Shown piece by piece: positions 17,801-26,846 of a DNA stretch of 35,916 bases. Location of the stretch: the NCBI GenBank assembly GCA_900548515.1, contig URKU01000009.1:1-35916 (forward strand), given 5' to 3'. This DNA comes from an uncultured Collinsella sp. (GTDB lineage Bacteria; Actinomycetota; Coriobacteriia; Coriobacteriales; Coriobacteriaceae). The notes beneath the pieces were generated by a model. It had not been told where the DNA came from and did not search any database. It saw only the letters and a program-made list of their open reading frames with translations. The position numbers were made by a program, and so were the translations under genes. Numbering within the stretch: the stretch's first letter is position 1; each line of letters begins with the position of its first letter.

Positions 17801-19918
17801 TTACTCGTCATTATCCCCGCGCGCAGCAATCTTTTCCACGCGAACGGCATTTTCCTGGGTGAGCGCGGCTCCCGTAATGGGATCCCAGCGCAGCGGCGTG
17901 TGGTCGAGCGGGCCGACGCCAAGTGCCTGGGCGCCATCCGCGCCAGCGCCAAACGAACGCCCGCCCGGAGCCGCCGACGTAAAGATGCACGCCGGATGCA
18001 GATACGGCGTCGTCTCCACGCGCACACGGTCGCGGCCCATATCGCTCACGAGTTCGACGATCTCGCCATCGGCGATACCCATGCGAGCGGCGACATCGGC
18101 GTTCATCTGCACGGCGTCCAGGTCCGACCCCGCCTCGGCGGCACCGGCCGCCGCGAGTCTGCGCGAGGTATGCGACTCAAAGGGTCGATTGCCGCTAATG
18201 AGGCGAAACATCCCCGAGCCGGGCTCCACCATGGGAGCGATCCAGTTGGGCACACGACCCATGCCGGCTCGCTCCCATATGTCGCTTGCCAGCGCAATCT
18301 TGCCGCCGGCAAGCGGAATCACCGGCTCACCCGTGCGCGTCGGCAGCGCCATGCCCGTATCGGCCCAGCCGCGCTCCATGAGCTCGTCCAGATCGATCCC
18401 AAAAGGCGCCACCTGGGCAGCCGCCAGATCGTCAGACGTAAATTGGAAGTACTCGCCCACGCCACACGCCTGCGCAAGACCGGCAAAAATCTCCCGACCG
18501 GGACGTGTGTCGTCATGCTGCACAGGCAGCACGGCGTTGCGGTAGAACACGCGCGCATCGTTAACACCCATCACCGTTCCCACGCCGCGGTCGGCCTCCA
18601 GATACGTCACATCGGGCAGCACGAAGTCGGAAGCGCGCGCCGTCTCGGACCAGCGAATATCAATCGTCACGAGCAAGTCGAGCTGCTGCAAGATGTCCAA
18701 CCAAGCCTGCGCATTGCCATAGCCCGCACCGGGGTTACTGGCATAGACGATGAGCCCACGCAAATCGCCGGCAAGAATCGACTGACCGATGGTCGTGCAC
18801 AGGCCGCGCACCGGATCGACCAGTGGATAGCGCTCGGACCCCAGCTTGGGCTCACGCGGCACCGGCGGCGTCGCAAAGCGTGCGGAATCGAGGTCGCCCA
18901 ACACAAGCGGCGCGGGTGGATTGAGTGCGCCGCCCGCATGCCCGATACAGCCCAGCAGCACATCGACCAAGCAGATAGCGCGTGCGGTCTGGGTGCTATT
19001 GGCATACGCGATGCCGATGCCACCATGAAAGCCCGCATCTACCACAGCGGCAGGCGCGGCGGCAGCGAGATCGCGCGCCGTGGCGACAATCTCTGCGGCC
19101 GGCACGTCGCACATCGACTCGGCCCACTCGGGCGTCCAAACAGCAGCAGCCTGCGCCAGCTCGTCAAAACCCGTGGTATAGCGGGCAACGAACTCGTGGT
19201 CGTACAGGCCCTCGGCAATGAGCACATGCGCAATGCCCAGCAGCAAGGCCAGGTCGCAGCCCGGGCGTACGCGCAGCCAGCGGTCGGCAAGTGCAGCCGA
19301 ACCACTGCGCCGGGGGTCGACCACGATAATCTTCGCCCCACGGCGACGGGCATCGTTGAGCGCATCAACGGCCCCCATCGTCGACGAATCGACAATGGAA
19401 CGCCCCAGGTACATGATGCAATCGGTATGCGCCAGGTCGGAAGCGGGACTATAGCCCAGGCTGTGCTCCCAACCGGTAAGTCGGCTTACCTCGCAGGCGC
19501 CATCGGCACCGTACACGTTGGGCGAACCCAGCGCATGCATAATACGATAGGCCCAGTAGCGGTCGAACGAGGGCACGCCGAGCGTCATGCCAAGCGCACG
19601 AGGCCCGCACTCGCCAACAATCCCCAAAAGGCGCTCGGCAATCTGGGCAAACGCCTCGTCCCAGGAAATCGCATCGAACCCCGAGCCATCAGCTCGTCGG
19701 CGCATGGGGTGCACAATGCGGTCGCGCTCGTCAAACGGCATTGCCAGGCGATGCCGTCCGCGGGCGCACAGGGCACGCGCCGCGCACGGATGCCCCGCAA
19801 CCGGCAGCTCAGCCACCACACGCCCATCCTCAACATGGGCCGCAAAGGCGCAATCGGCATAGCATCCCCCGCATGTGGTCACCACGGCGCGACCGTCACG
19901 CTTCACAGCAGATGCCAT
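17801..19918 (-). CDS. Stand-alone molybdopterin oxidoreductase, DMSO-reductase family, substrate unknown
   Basis: A 705-residue enzyme with a 4Fe-4S site at C16, C19, C23 and C51 and the bis-MGD folds typical of FdhF, Nap and thiosulfate/polysulfide reductases. Cys142 (GADGACEVSR) aligns with the metal-ligand position held by Sec140 in FdhF; the next residue is glutamate, not the histidine conserved in formate dehydrogenases, so formate is unlikely. There is no twin-arginine signal, hence it is cytoplasmic. No ferredoxin or membrane subunit adjoins it. ATG at 19918 has AAAGGGG nine bases upstream and is preferred to an upstream in-frame start. It follows the focA terminator and is 52 bases before selA, probably co-transcribed with selAB. 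Confidence 0.85.
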   Translation of the reverse strand: MASAVKRDGRAVVTTCGGCYADCAFAAHVEDGRVVAELPVAGHPCAARALCARGRHRLAMPFDERDRIVHPMRRRADGSGFDAISWDEAFAQIAERLLGIVGECGPRALGMTLGVPSFDRYWAYRIMHALGSPNVYGADGACEVSRLTGWEHSLGYSPASDLAHTDCIMYLGRSIVDSSTMGAVDALNDARRRGAKIIVVDPRRSGSAALADRWLRVRPGCDLALLLGIAHVLIAEGLYDHEFVARYTTGFDELAQAAAVWTPEWAESMCDVPAAEIVATARDLAAAAPAAVVDAGFHGGIGIAYANSTQTARAICLVDVLLGCIGHAGGALNPPAPLVLGDLDSARFATPPVPREPKLGSERYPLVDPVRGLCTTIGQSILAGDLRGLIVYASNPGAGYGNAQAWLDILQQLDLLVTIDIRWSETARASDFVLPDVTYLEADRGVGTVMGVNDARVFYRNAVLPVQHDDTRPGREIFAGLAQACGVGEYFQFTSDDLAAAQVAPFGIDLDELMERGWADTGMALPTRTGEPVIPLAGGKIALASDIWERAGMGRVPNWIAPMVEPGSGMFRLISGNRPFESHTSRRLAAAGAAEAGSDLDAVQMNADVAARMGIADGEIVELVSDMGRDRVRVETTPYLHPACIFTSAAPGGRSFGAGADGAQALGVGPLDHTPLRWDPITGAALTQENAVRVEKIAARGDNDE

Positions 19919-19982
19919 CTCGATTACCCCTTTCATCAGCCAAACACAACAGGCCAAAAGCCCGGCAACGAGCCCCAGACCC

Positions 19983-20018
19983 AAAAAGCCTCCCGCACGG
20001 CAACGCCCCGCGGGAGGC
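19983..20018 (-). terminator. Rho-independent terminator ending the formate hydrogenlyase operon
   Basis: GCCTCCCGC (20018-20010 on the minus strand) pairs perfectly with GCGGGAGGC (19996-19988) around a 13-base loop, followed by TTTTT. It begins 22 bases after the focA stop codon and separates the operon from the downstream oxidoreductase. Confidence 0.92.
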
Positions 20019-20040
20019 CCAACGTCAAACAGACGGCACC

Positions 20041-20880
20041 TTACGCCTCGGACTTCTTGGCGTAGATAAACCAGTAGCCGAGCGCGACCAGAACCGCGCC
20101 GCCCACGATGTTGCCCAGCGTGGCGGCGGACAGGTTAAACGCAATACCCGCGGCGTTGAGCGCATCGGCGCCGGCGACGTCGGCACCGTAGCCGCATGCA
20201 TGCATCACGGCGCCCATGGGCAAAAAGTACATGTTGGCAACGCAGTGCTCAAAACCGCAGGCCACAAAGGCGGCGATGGGCAGCAGAATGCCCACGACCT
20301 TATCGACCACGGTCTTGCCGGCGGTACCGATCCACACGGCCAGGCACACAAAGATGTTGCACAGGATGCCGCGGAAGAAGATCGTCACCCAGTCGATCGT
20401 CACCTTGCCGGCGGCGACGCTCACCATGGAATTGGCGACCGCCTCGCCGTTGAGCTTGTAAATGCCGGCCATGTACACCAAAAAGACGATGAACAGGGCG
20501 CCGACAAAATTACCGACCCATACGACGACCCAAGCCTTGAGCATCTGAGCCAGAGTGATCTTTTTGCTCTTGAGCGCGCAGACCATAAGCGAATTGCCGG
20601 TGAACAGCTCGGCGCCGCACACCAGCACGAGCACCAGGCCCAGGCAAAAGCACAGGCCGCCCACGACGCGCTGGGCGCCCCAGCCCAGCGCGCTATCGCT
20701 CAAGAACACGGTAAAGAACAGGCCGCCGAAGGCGATGAACGCACCGGCGAACATTGCTAACAGAAAGGCCTTTGCGACCGGCAGGTTGGCCTTGGTCACG
20801 CCGGCGGCCTCGGTCTTGGCCTCGATCGCGGCGGGCGCCAGGCAATCGGGAGCGGGGTACTCCGCCTTGGAATCTGCCAT
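20041..20880 (-). CDS. focA: Formate channel/transporter, FNT family
   Basis: Integral membrane protein of about 279 residues with six hydrophobic segments, exchanging formate across the cytoplasmic membrane. AELFTGNSLM matches the omega loop region and FEHCVANMYFLPMG contains the pore histidine of FocA (FEHSIANM in E. coli). The ATG at 20880 follows AGGAAAG at 12 bases; a TTG at 20913 would add 11 residues. Nitrite channels share this fold, but position as last gene of the formate hydrogenlyase operon, 39 bases after hycI and before a strong terminator, favours formate. Confidence 0.92.
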   Translation of the reverse strand: MADSKAEYPAPDCLAPAAIEAKTEAAGVTKANLPVAKAFLLAMFAGAFIAFGGLFFTVFLSDSALGWGAQRVVGGLCFCLGLVLVLVCGAELFTGNSLMVCALKSKKITLAQMLKAWVVVWVGNFVGALFIVFLVYMAGIYKLNGEAVANSMVSVAAGKVTIDWVTIFFRGILCNIFVCLAVWIGTAGKTVVDKVVGILLPIAAFVACGFEHCVANMYFLPMGAVMHACGYGADVAGADALNAAGIAFNLSAATLGNIVGGAVLVALGYWFIYAKKSEA

Positions 20881-20919
20881 GTCAATCACTTCTTTCCTAA
20901 TCAGCAGGGACAAGCGCTC

Positions 20920-21423
20920 CTATTGCTCTTGTCCCAAGCGGACAAAGTGGGAAAAGTCGTTGGCGGCCACGGCGTCGTACACGGCGTCGACGGCGTCAAA
21001 GACTTCCGGGGACATGGGGTTGTAAAACTCCGTATCGCCCGGCTGGATCCCTATGAAGACGATATCATCACACGATTGCTCAATCTCTTCGATCAGAATC
21101 GACAAAGGAAGCGAATGCGTGGTGAACATCGACTTGCGGGCCACATCACGTTTGTCGAGCAAGCGGATGGCGCCGACAGGCAGCGCCATGTCTGCGGCAT
21201 CGACCAAAACCAAACGCGGCGGACGCTCGCGCTTGACCTCAATGATGTCATCCTCGGGCGTCTGACCGCCATCGATGGTGTACCAGCCGGCAAGCGGCGC
21301 GTCCTCCATCTTTTTGGAGAGCACGGGGCCGGCGGCATCGTCGGCACGCAGCACGCTTCCCGCCGTGAGCACGATACCCGCAAACGGGGCGCCGTTCACA
21401 CATCCATCCACAACGCGACCCAT
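20920..21423 (-). CDS. hycI: Hydrogenase maturation endopeptidase HycI
   Basis: A 167-residue protease that removes the C-terminal tail of the hydrogenase large subunit after nickel insertion. It aligns with E. coli HycI (156): ADDAAGPVL for GDDGAGPLL, WYTIDGGQTPEDDI, LVDAADMALPVGAIR and TTHSLPLS, retaining the two aspartates and the histidine that bind nickel. FIGIQP and YNPMSPEVFDAV are also HycI-like. The first motif is altered (GSVLRADD where GNxxxGDD is usual). The N-terminal 15 residues are longer. Its ATG overlaps the hycH stop as TAATG. Substrate: HyfG from the same operon. Confidence 0.93.
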   Translation of the reverse strand: MGRVVDGCVNGAPFAGIVLTAGSVLRADDAAGPVLSKKMEDAPLAGWYTIDGGQTPEDDIIEVKRERPPRLVLVDAADMALPVGAIRLLDKRDVARKSMFTTHSLPLSILIEEIEQSCDDIVFIGIQPGDTEFYNPMSPEVFDAVDAVYDAVAANDFSHFVRLGQEQ

Positions 21424-22004
21424 TACTGCAACCTTCCCGTCAGATACACGCCCGACACATCGCGCACGCGCTCAACCAGATCGCGAAACTTCATTAAGAA
21501 CGCGACCTGCTGGGCATGCAGGCCAAAGTCGTCGTCGAACACCGAGATGCCGGCCTTGGCCGAGCCGCGAAAACCGCGCTCGTCGAGCAGCGTATCGCAG
21601 GCCTCGAGCAGCGACGGCACCGCCGCCTTGTCGAGCTGGCACTCGCCAAAGGAGCGAATGGCCTCAAACTTGGTTTTGGCCTCCCCCTCCGGCAACGCGT
21701 CGACGAGCGAATAGAGCACATCCACCGGCACCGACAGGCGCGGCTCAAAGCAGTCGAGCACGCCGGTGTGGTGGCCCACGGCGAGCGTGTAGTACAGCAC
21801 GTCGCAGGCCTCCTGGGGAACGTCTTCCTCGGTCTCCACAAACTTACGCGTGAGCTCATAGAAGACCACCTGGTCGGGCGCATGGCCCAGGCAGGGGTCG
21901 GCGACGCCCTCGGCGGCCTCGACGCTTGCGCGCGAGGCGTCACCGAAGGAGCCGCCGAGCATACCGGGGCCCGCAAAGTAACCAGAGCGGTCCGTGAGCT
22001 CCAT
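21423..22004 (-). CDS. hycH: Formate hydrogenlyase maturation protein HycH
   Basis: A 193-residue soluble protein needed for maturation of the FHL hydrogenase; its mechanism is poorly known. From residue 43 it follows E. coli HycH closely: DQVVFYELTRKFVE, EACDVLYYTLAVGHHTGVLDCFEP, KFEAIRSFGECQLD and the ending SGVYLTGRLQ. The first 42 residues, glycine-rich, are additional to the 136-residue enterobacterial protein. Start follows GGAGG with seven bases. It abuts the hyfI stop and overlaps hycI. Confidence 0.9.
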   Translation of the reverse strand: MELTDRSGYFAGPGMLGGSFGDASRASVEAAEGVADPCLGHAPDQVVFYELTRKFVETEEDVPQEACDVLYYTLAVGHHTGVLDCFEPRLSVPVDVLYSLVDALPEGEAKTKFEAIRSFGECQLDKAAVPSLLEACDTLLDERGFRGSAKAGISVFDDDFGLHAQQVAFLMKFRDLVERVRDVSGVYLTGRLQ

Positions 22005-22787
22005 CTAGTGACCTCCGGCCAGCACCAGATCCTGCAGCGCCGAGTAGACCTCAACGCGGCGCGGATCGTCCTGCTTGTCGATGAGCAGCGCCATGGCACC
22101 TCGGATATCACCCTTGGGCGCGCCCTCGAGCGTATCCATAAACTCGTTGGCCAGGTCGCGGCCGTAACGGTAGCCGCTCATGGCGCGAGCCTCGCGCTCA
22201 ATGGCAACGCGCAGCTTGTACGGCACGCCGGGGTGCAGGATATCGGCCTGCTCGCCGGCGGCCTCCACCGTGGTCTCGGCATGGAGCTTTTGGTCCAGCA
22301 GACCGAGCGCCATGGCAAAGCCGTAGACGGTCTGCGCGGGGCTGGGCGGGCAGCCGGGGATGTAGACATCGACCGGCAAAATCTTATCCGTGCCGCCCCA
22401 GACGCAGTAGTTGTCGTAGAAGATGCCACCGGTGCAGCCGCACGCGCCATAGGACACCACGATCTTGGGATCGGGTGCGGCCTCAAAGGCGCGCAGGGCC
22501 GGCATGCGCATGGCACGCGTCACGGCACCGGTGTACAGCAGCACATCGGCGTGACGGGGCGAAGGCACGACCTTGATGCCAAAGCGCTCGACGTCGAAGA
22601 CGGGCGTGATGGAACCGAAGATCTCGATTTCGCAGCCGTTGCAGCCGCCGCAGTCAACGCGGTAGACGTACACCGAGCGCTTGATCTTCTTAAGAAGGGT
22701 CGCCTTGGCCTTCTCGATGCTCTCGTCGAGCTCGATCTTGGTCGGGCGGTACTGAAGCCGCTCGGGCAAAAGCGTGGGTTCGGCCAT
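22005..22787 (-). CDS. hyfI: Hydrogenase small subunit (NuoB-like), Fe-S electron relay to the NiFe site
   Basis: A 260-residue cytoplasmic-side subunit of group 4 NiFe hydrogenase, homologous to NuoB and to E. coli HyfI/HycG (252/255). It binds the proximal 4Fe-4S cluster through VDCGGCNGCEIEIFGS, GACGCTGG and IPGCPPSP. It has no signal peptide. Start at 22787 follows AGGAGTAACC and lies two bases after the hyfH stop. It forms the electron entry to HyfG. Confidence 0.95.
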   Translation of the reverse strand: MAEPTLLPERLQYRPTKIELDESIEKAKATLLKKIKRSVYVYRVDCGGCNGCEIEIFGSITPVFDVERFGIKVVPSPRHADVLLYTGAVTRAMRMPALRAFEAAPDPKIVVSYGACGCTGGIFYDNYCVWGGTDKILPVDVYIPGCPPSPAQTVYGFAMALGLLDQKLHAETTVEAAGEQADILHPGVPYKLRVAIEREARAMSGYRYGRDLANEFMDTLEGAPKGDIRGAMALLIDKQDDPRRVEVYSALQDLVLAGGH

Positions 22788-22789
22788 GG

Positions 22790-23506
22790 TTACTCCTCCT
22801 TCGTTTCAAAATCCATGATGATGCCCTCGACCGGCGCCGGACCGGCGGGAATCTCGGGCGCATCGGGGTTAAGCTCGCGGTCGATATACTCCGGGTTCAC
22901 ACCGTGGCCGCCCAGATACTCCATGCCGGGGCCCTGAGGCTCACCGGACGCAAGCGTCTCGTTGGCGACCATGCCGGCGGCATTGCCGGTCTTTACGGCC
23001 GAGGCGGCGCGCAGGGCGTCGAGCTCGCGCTTGCACTCCTGGCACATACCGACGGTACGGGCGGCCTGCTTGGCCTCCATGCCGCCGGCCTTTTGCAGCA
23101 GGCGCTTGGCGTAGTCGATCTCCTTGTGCGGGGCGAACGGCTTGCCGCAGCGCGAGCAGTGCTCGAGCGTATAGACGCTCTTGCTGGTGAGGTCGTCTTT
23201 GCTCATGACGGCCAGCTCAAACTCCTCGGTGAGCTTGATGGCCTCCATGGGGCAGGCTTCCTCACAGCGGCCGCAAAAGATGCAGCGACCGTAGTCGATC
23301 GACCAGGTGATGGTATCGGCCGCAAGGTCGGTGTCCATGCGGATGGCATCGGCCGGGCAAGCCACGCCGCAGGCACCGCAGGCGATGCAGAGCTCGGCAT
23401 TATGCTCGGGCTTGCCGCGCATGTCCTTGTTGGTGGGGAACGGCGCAAACGGGTACTTGACCGTCGCGTCGCCGGCCTTGGCGTTAACCTTCCAAAGCTT
23501 CAGCAT
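22790..23506 (-). CDS. hyfH: Hydrogenase ferredoxin-like subunit with two 4Fe-4S clusters (NuoI-like)
   Basis: A 238-residue electron-transfer subunit. Two ferredoxin motifs, CIACGACGVACP near residue 43 and CIFCGRCEEACP near 76, are as in HycF/HyfH. A pair of CxxC motifs follows (CSRCGKPF, CQECKRE), also found in HycF. The last 60 residues, rich in proline and acidic residues, extend beyond the roughly 180-residue enterobacterial proteins. The start at 23506 is set by GGAGGCGC nine bases upstream inside the end of hyfG; it follows the hyfG stop by one base. Confidence 0.93.
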   Translation of the reverse strand: MLKLWKVNAKAGDATVKYPFAPFPTNKDMRGKPEHNAELCIACGACGVACPADAIRMDTDLAADTITWSIDYGRCIFCGRCEEACPMEAIKLTEEFELAVMSKDDLTSKSVYTLEHCSRCGKPFAPHKEIDYAKRLLQKAGGMEAKQAARTVGMCQECKRELDALRAASAVKTGNAAGMVANETLASGEPQGPGMEYLGGHGVNPEYIDRELNPDAPEIPAGPAPVEGIIMDFETKEE

Positions 23507-23507
23507 A

Positions 23508-25280
23508 TTAGAGCGCCTCCTCATCGAGCGGAGCGGCCATGGTGCCCTCGCCCGCAAGCGGCGACTTGTCGCGCCAGACGTTCTCGAACTGCTCCTTGTC
23601 GAGCACGTGGTCGCGCTTGGCGGCGACATCGGTCACCGTCACGCGGTCGGTGCAGGAGTAGCACGGGTCGAGCGAGCCGACGATCAGCGCCGCGTCGCCC
23701 ACGGTGTTGCCGCGGAACATGTAGCGCAGGACCGGCCAGTTGCTGTACGTGGCCGCCTTGGCGCGCCAACGGTAGCACTTCTGGTTGTTGCCGAGCATGG
23801 CCCAGTGCACGTCCTCGCCACGCGGAGCCTCGGTGGCGCCGATGGCGTACTTGTGCGGGGTGTACTCCCAATCCGTGGTAAGGATGGGACCCGACGGGCA
23901 GTTCTCGAGCATGGTCTCGATCATGTCAATCGAATCGTAGACTTCCTGGATGCGGACGGCGGTGCGGCCGAAGGCATCGCAGGTGTCGGCCGTGGCGGCG
24001 TGCATCTTTTGGACGTCCGGATCGGCGTAGCCGTCGAAGGGATGGTCAAAGCGCACGTCGCGGGCATAGCCCGAGCCACGCATGAGCGGGCCGACCGGCG
24101 AGAAGTCGCGTGCGATCTTGCGGTCCAGAATGCCGATGCCACTCGTACGCTCAATAAAGTTGGGCGTGGAGAGCAAGACGTCGACGAGCTCCTGAACCTC
24201 GGAGCGCAGCTGGTGGATGGTCGTCAGCGTGGAGAGCTTCTGCTCGGCCAAAATGTCGCGACGCACGCCGCCGATCACGTTGAGACCGTAGGTCTTGCGG
24301 TGACCGGAGAGCTTCTCGGCCAGGTCCATAGACTTCTCGCGGACGCGGAAGAACTGCTGGAAGCCGGAGTCGAAGCCGGTGTAGTGCGATGCGAGGCCAA
24401 TATTGAGCAGGTGCGAGTGCAGACGCTCGACCTCGAGCATGATGGCGCGGATGTACTGGGCGCGCGGCGGGACATGAATGCCCTGGGCGCGCTCGACGGC
24501 CTCGGCGTAGGCCACCGAGTGGGCGCAGCCGCAGATGCCGCAGATGCGGTCGGCGAGGAACGTCACGGCGTCATAGTTCAGGCGTGTCTCGGCGACCTTC
24601 TCCATACCGCGGTGTACGTAGAACAGACGGTAGTCGGCGTCGACGATCGTCTCGCCCTCAACGAACAGGCGGAAGTGGCCGGGCTCGTCGGAGGTGATGT
24701 GCAGCGGGCCCATGGGGACGAGTGTGGTCTCCTTGCCCTTGGTATCGGCCAAGAACTCGTAGTTTTCCATGTCGCTCGCGGGAGCGGGACGGAAGCGGTA
24801 GTCCATGGAGTCCTTGCGCAGCGGGTACAGGCCGCTGGGCCAATCGTCGGGCAGCACCAGGCGGCGACGATCGGGCAGACCCTCGGGGATCAGGCCGAAC
24901 ATATCGCGCAGCTCGCGCTCGCCCCACACGCAGGCGGGGACGAACGGCGTCACGGACGGGAACGTCATCTTGGCGGGATCGACCTCGGTGCGCACGGTCA
25001 CCCAGCCGGGGTCCTCCCCCTCCATGGAGATGACGTAGTACACGGCGTAACGACCGCACAGACTGCGCTCGTCGTTGCCGATGATCACAGGAATCCAGCC
25101 GTAGCGCTCGTAATACAGGTAGTGGACGGCCTCGGGCAGCTTGTCCTGCTTGACGGTAATCGTCAGCTGGTCCTCGCACTGCCACTCGACCTTCTCGATG
25201 CAGCCCGGAACGGCGCGGCGCAGGGCCTCGACATGGCTCTCGCAGCGGCGGGCATACACCTTGTTCTCAGTTTCAATCAT
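23508..25280 (-). CDS. hyfG: NiFe hydrogenase large subunit, group 4a (fused NuoC/NuoD-like)
   Basis: A 590-residue subunit that makes H2 at a NiFe site. The first 170 residues are the NuoC-like domain; the rest is NuoD-like. Nickel is bound by RICGICGCAH (L1) and DPCYSCTDR (L2), the exact L2 of E. coli HycE. The 44 residues after that arginine are the predicted tail cut by HycI. E. coli HycE and HyfG are 569 and 555 residues. Start follows GGTGGAG with six bases. Adjacent to hyfF and hyfH with gaps of three and one base. Confidence 0.96.
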   Translation of the reverse strand: MIETENKVYARRCESHVEALRRAVPGCIEKVEWQCEDQLTITVKQDKLPEAVHYLYYERYGWIPVIIGNDERSLCGRYAVYYVISMEGEDPGWVTVRTEVDPAKMTFPSVTPFVPACVWGERELRDMFGLIPEGLPDRRRLVLPDDWPSGLYPLRKDSMDYRFRPAPASDMENYEFLADTKGKETTLVPMGPLHITSDEPGHFRLFVEGETIVDADYRLFYVHRGMEKVAETRLNYDAVTFLADRICGICGCAHSVAYAEAVERAQGIHVPPRAQYIRAIMLEVERLHSHLLNIGLASHYTGFDSGFQQFFRVREKSMDLAEKLSGHRKTYGLNVIGGVRRDILAEQKLSTLTTIHQLRSEVQELVDVLLSTPNFIERTSGIGILDRKIARDFSPVGPLMRGSGYARDVRFDHPFDGYADPDVQKMHAATADTCDAFGRTAVRIQEVYDSIDMIETMLENCPSGPILTTDWEYTPHKYAIGATEAPRGEDVHWAMLGNNQKCYRWRAKAATYSNWPVLRYMFRGNTVGDAALIVGSLDPCYSCTDRVTVTDVAAKRDHVLDKEQFENVWRDKSPLAGEGTMAAPLDEEAL

Positions 25281-25283
25281 TCG

Positions 25284-26843
25284 TTACTCCACCTCGCTCT
25301 GAGCGGTCTCGGTACCGAACACAGCGCGGTACATCGGCGTCGCGTGAAGTTCCTCGGTGCTCTGCTCGAGCACGATGCCGGTAGCGGTCTCCACACCGTG
25401 CACGAGGGGCAGCGGGGTGGCAATGCCAAACCACAAGATCATGACAGCCAGGATGATTTCGGGGATAAGCATGAGCGCCGGGGCCTCATGCTTATCCATG
25501 CCCTGGGGCGCATGGCCGAATACCGACTTGAGTGCGATGCGGGTGAGCGCGGAGATGGCCACGGTAAGACCGAGGGCGACCACGACGACCAGCCACATGG
25601 GACCGGCGGTAACACCGGCGACAAAAGTCAGGAACTCGGAAATAAACATGCCAAAGGGCGGGAAGGCGCCAAGACCGAGCAGCGCCAGGACGGCAAGCGC
25701 GGCGGTTGCGGGTGCAACCTCGACGACGCCCTGGATCTTGGCCAGGCTACGCGTGCCAAAGGCGTGCTGGATGTTGCCGGACACGCAGAAGGCAAGCGTC
25801 TTGGTAAAGCCGTGGAACACGCAGTGCAGCAGGGCCGCGGCGATACCCAGCGGGCCACCGATACCTAGGCACAGGGCGATAACGCCCACGTTCTCCACAG
25901 ACGAGTACGCAAAGCGACGCTTGAGGTCGTCCTGGCGAAACATCGAAAGTGCCGCCACCAAAATGGACAGCGTGCCGACGATCAACAGCAAAAGTTGCGG
26001 ATACTCGGCACCCACGGCTTGGATAGTAAAGCCGTAGAAGCGCATGATCACAAGCATGGCGCACTTAAGCAGCACACCCGAAAGCAGGGCCGAGACAGGG
26101 CTCGGGGCCTGGGAGTGGGCATCGGGCAGCCAAGTGTGCATGGGGAACAGGCCGGCCTTGGTGCCAAAGCCGATCACGATAAACGCAAAGGCGAGGCGCA
26201 TGAGCGTCGGGTCGAACTGGTCGGCATACGGCAGCACGCACGACAGGAATGCGGCCTCGTGGGCGTTGGGAATCACGTCGGCGGCGTTGGCGTAGATCAG
26301 CAGCGTACCGAACAGGCCAAAGGCCACGCCGGCGGTGCAGACCATCGCATACTTCCAAGAAGCCTCGAGGGCCGTCTTGTTCTTGTAGATACCCACGAGG
26401 AACACGGTGGAAAGCGTGGTTGCCTCGACGGCGGCCCACGTGAGGATCATGTTGTTGGACAGGCACGCGAGCAGCATGGTGAACACAAACAGGCTAAACA
26501 GCGCAAAATACTGCTTGGCGCGCTCGGCGGGCATGGAGCCCTCCTCGATATCGGCCTTTACATAGGGCAGTGAGAACAGCCCCGTGAGAAAACCGATAAA
26601 GCCGATGAGCAGCACAAAGATGGCGCCCAGCGAATCGAGGTGAAACCACAGGCCAAGAGCGCTCGCGGTGTCGCCGCTCATAAGGACGTCGCCGGCCGTC
26701 ATAATCGACAGCACCAGGACGGCTGCGACGGAGACCAGGTTGAGACCGGCAAACACGTTATAGGACGTGTTCTTGGGCAAAAATGCCATGACCAGCGAGA
26801 ACGCCAAAGGAGTCGCGAGCAGGGCGAGAATCAACGTTTCCAT
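25284..26843 (-). CDS. hyfF: Hydrogenase-4 membrane subunit HyfF (antiporter-like)
   Basis: A 519-residue polytopic membrane protein of the NuoL/M/N (Mrp antiporter-like) family, close in length to E. coli HyfF (526). It has the conserved membrane glutamate in WAAVEATTLS and the lysine-containing loop KRRFAYSSVENVG, both typical of ion-translocating subunits, plus PMHTWLPDAHSQAPSPVSALLSG. Together with HyfB and HyfD it gives this complex three antiporter-like subunits, which distinguishes FHL-2 from the single-HycC FHL-1. Start follows GAGGGGG. Three bases separate it from hyfE and hyfG. Confidence 0.94.
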   Translation of the reverse strand: METLILALLATPLAFSLVMAFLPKNTSYNVFAGLNLVSVAAVLVLSIMTAGDVLMSGDTASALGLWFHLDSLGAIFVLLIGFIGFLTGLFSLPYVKADIEEGSMPAERAKQYFALFSLFVFTMLLACLSNNMILTWAAVEATTLSTVFLVGIYKNKTALEASWKYAMVCTAGVAFGLFGTLLIYANAADVIPNAHEAAFLSCVLPYADQFDPTLMRLAFAFIVIGFGTKAGLFPMHTWLPDAHSQAPSPVSALLSGVLLKCAMLVIMRFYGFTIQAVGAEYPQLLLLIVGTLSILVAALSMFRQDDLKRRFAYSSVENVGVIALCLGIGGPLGIAAALLHCVFHGFTKTLAFCVSGNIQHAFGTRSLAKIQGVVEVAPATAALAVLALLGLGAFPPFGMFISEFLTFVAGVTAGPMWLVVVVALGLTVAISALTRIALKSVFGHAPQGMDKHEAPALMLIPEIILAVMILWFGIATPLPLVHGVETATGIVLEQSTEELHATPMYRAVFGTETAQSEVE

Positions 26844-26846
26844 GGA

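Noticed and set aside
23508..25280. NiFeSe-type hydrogenase
   Set aside because: The L2 motif DPCYSC has cysteines only; there is no in-frame UGA.
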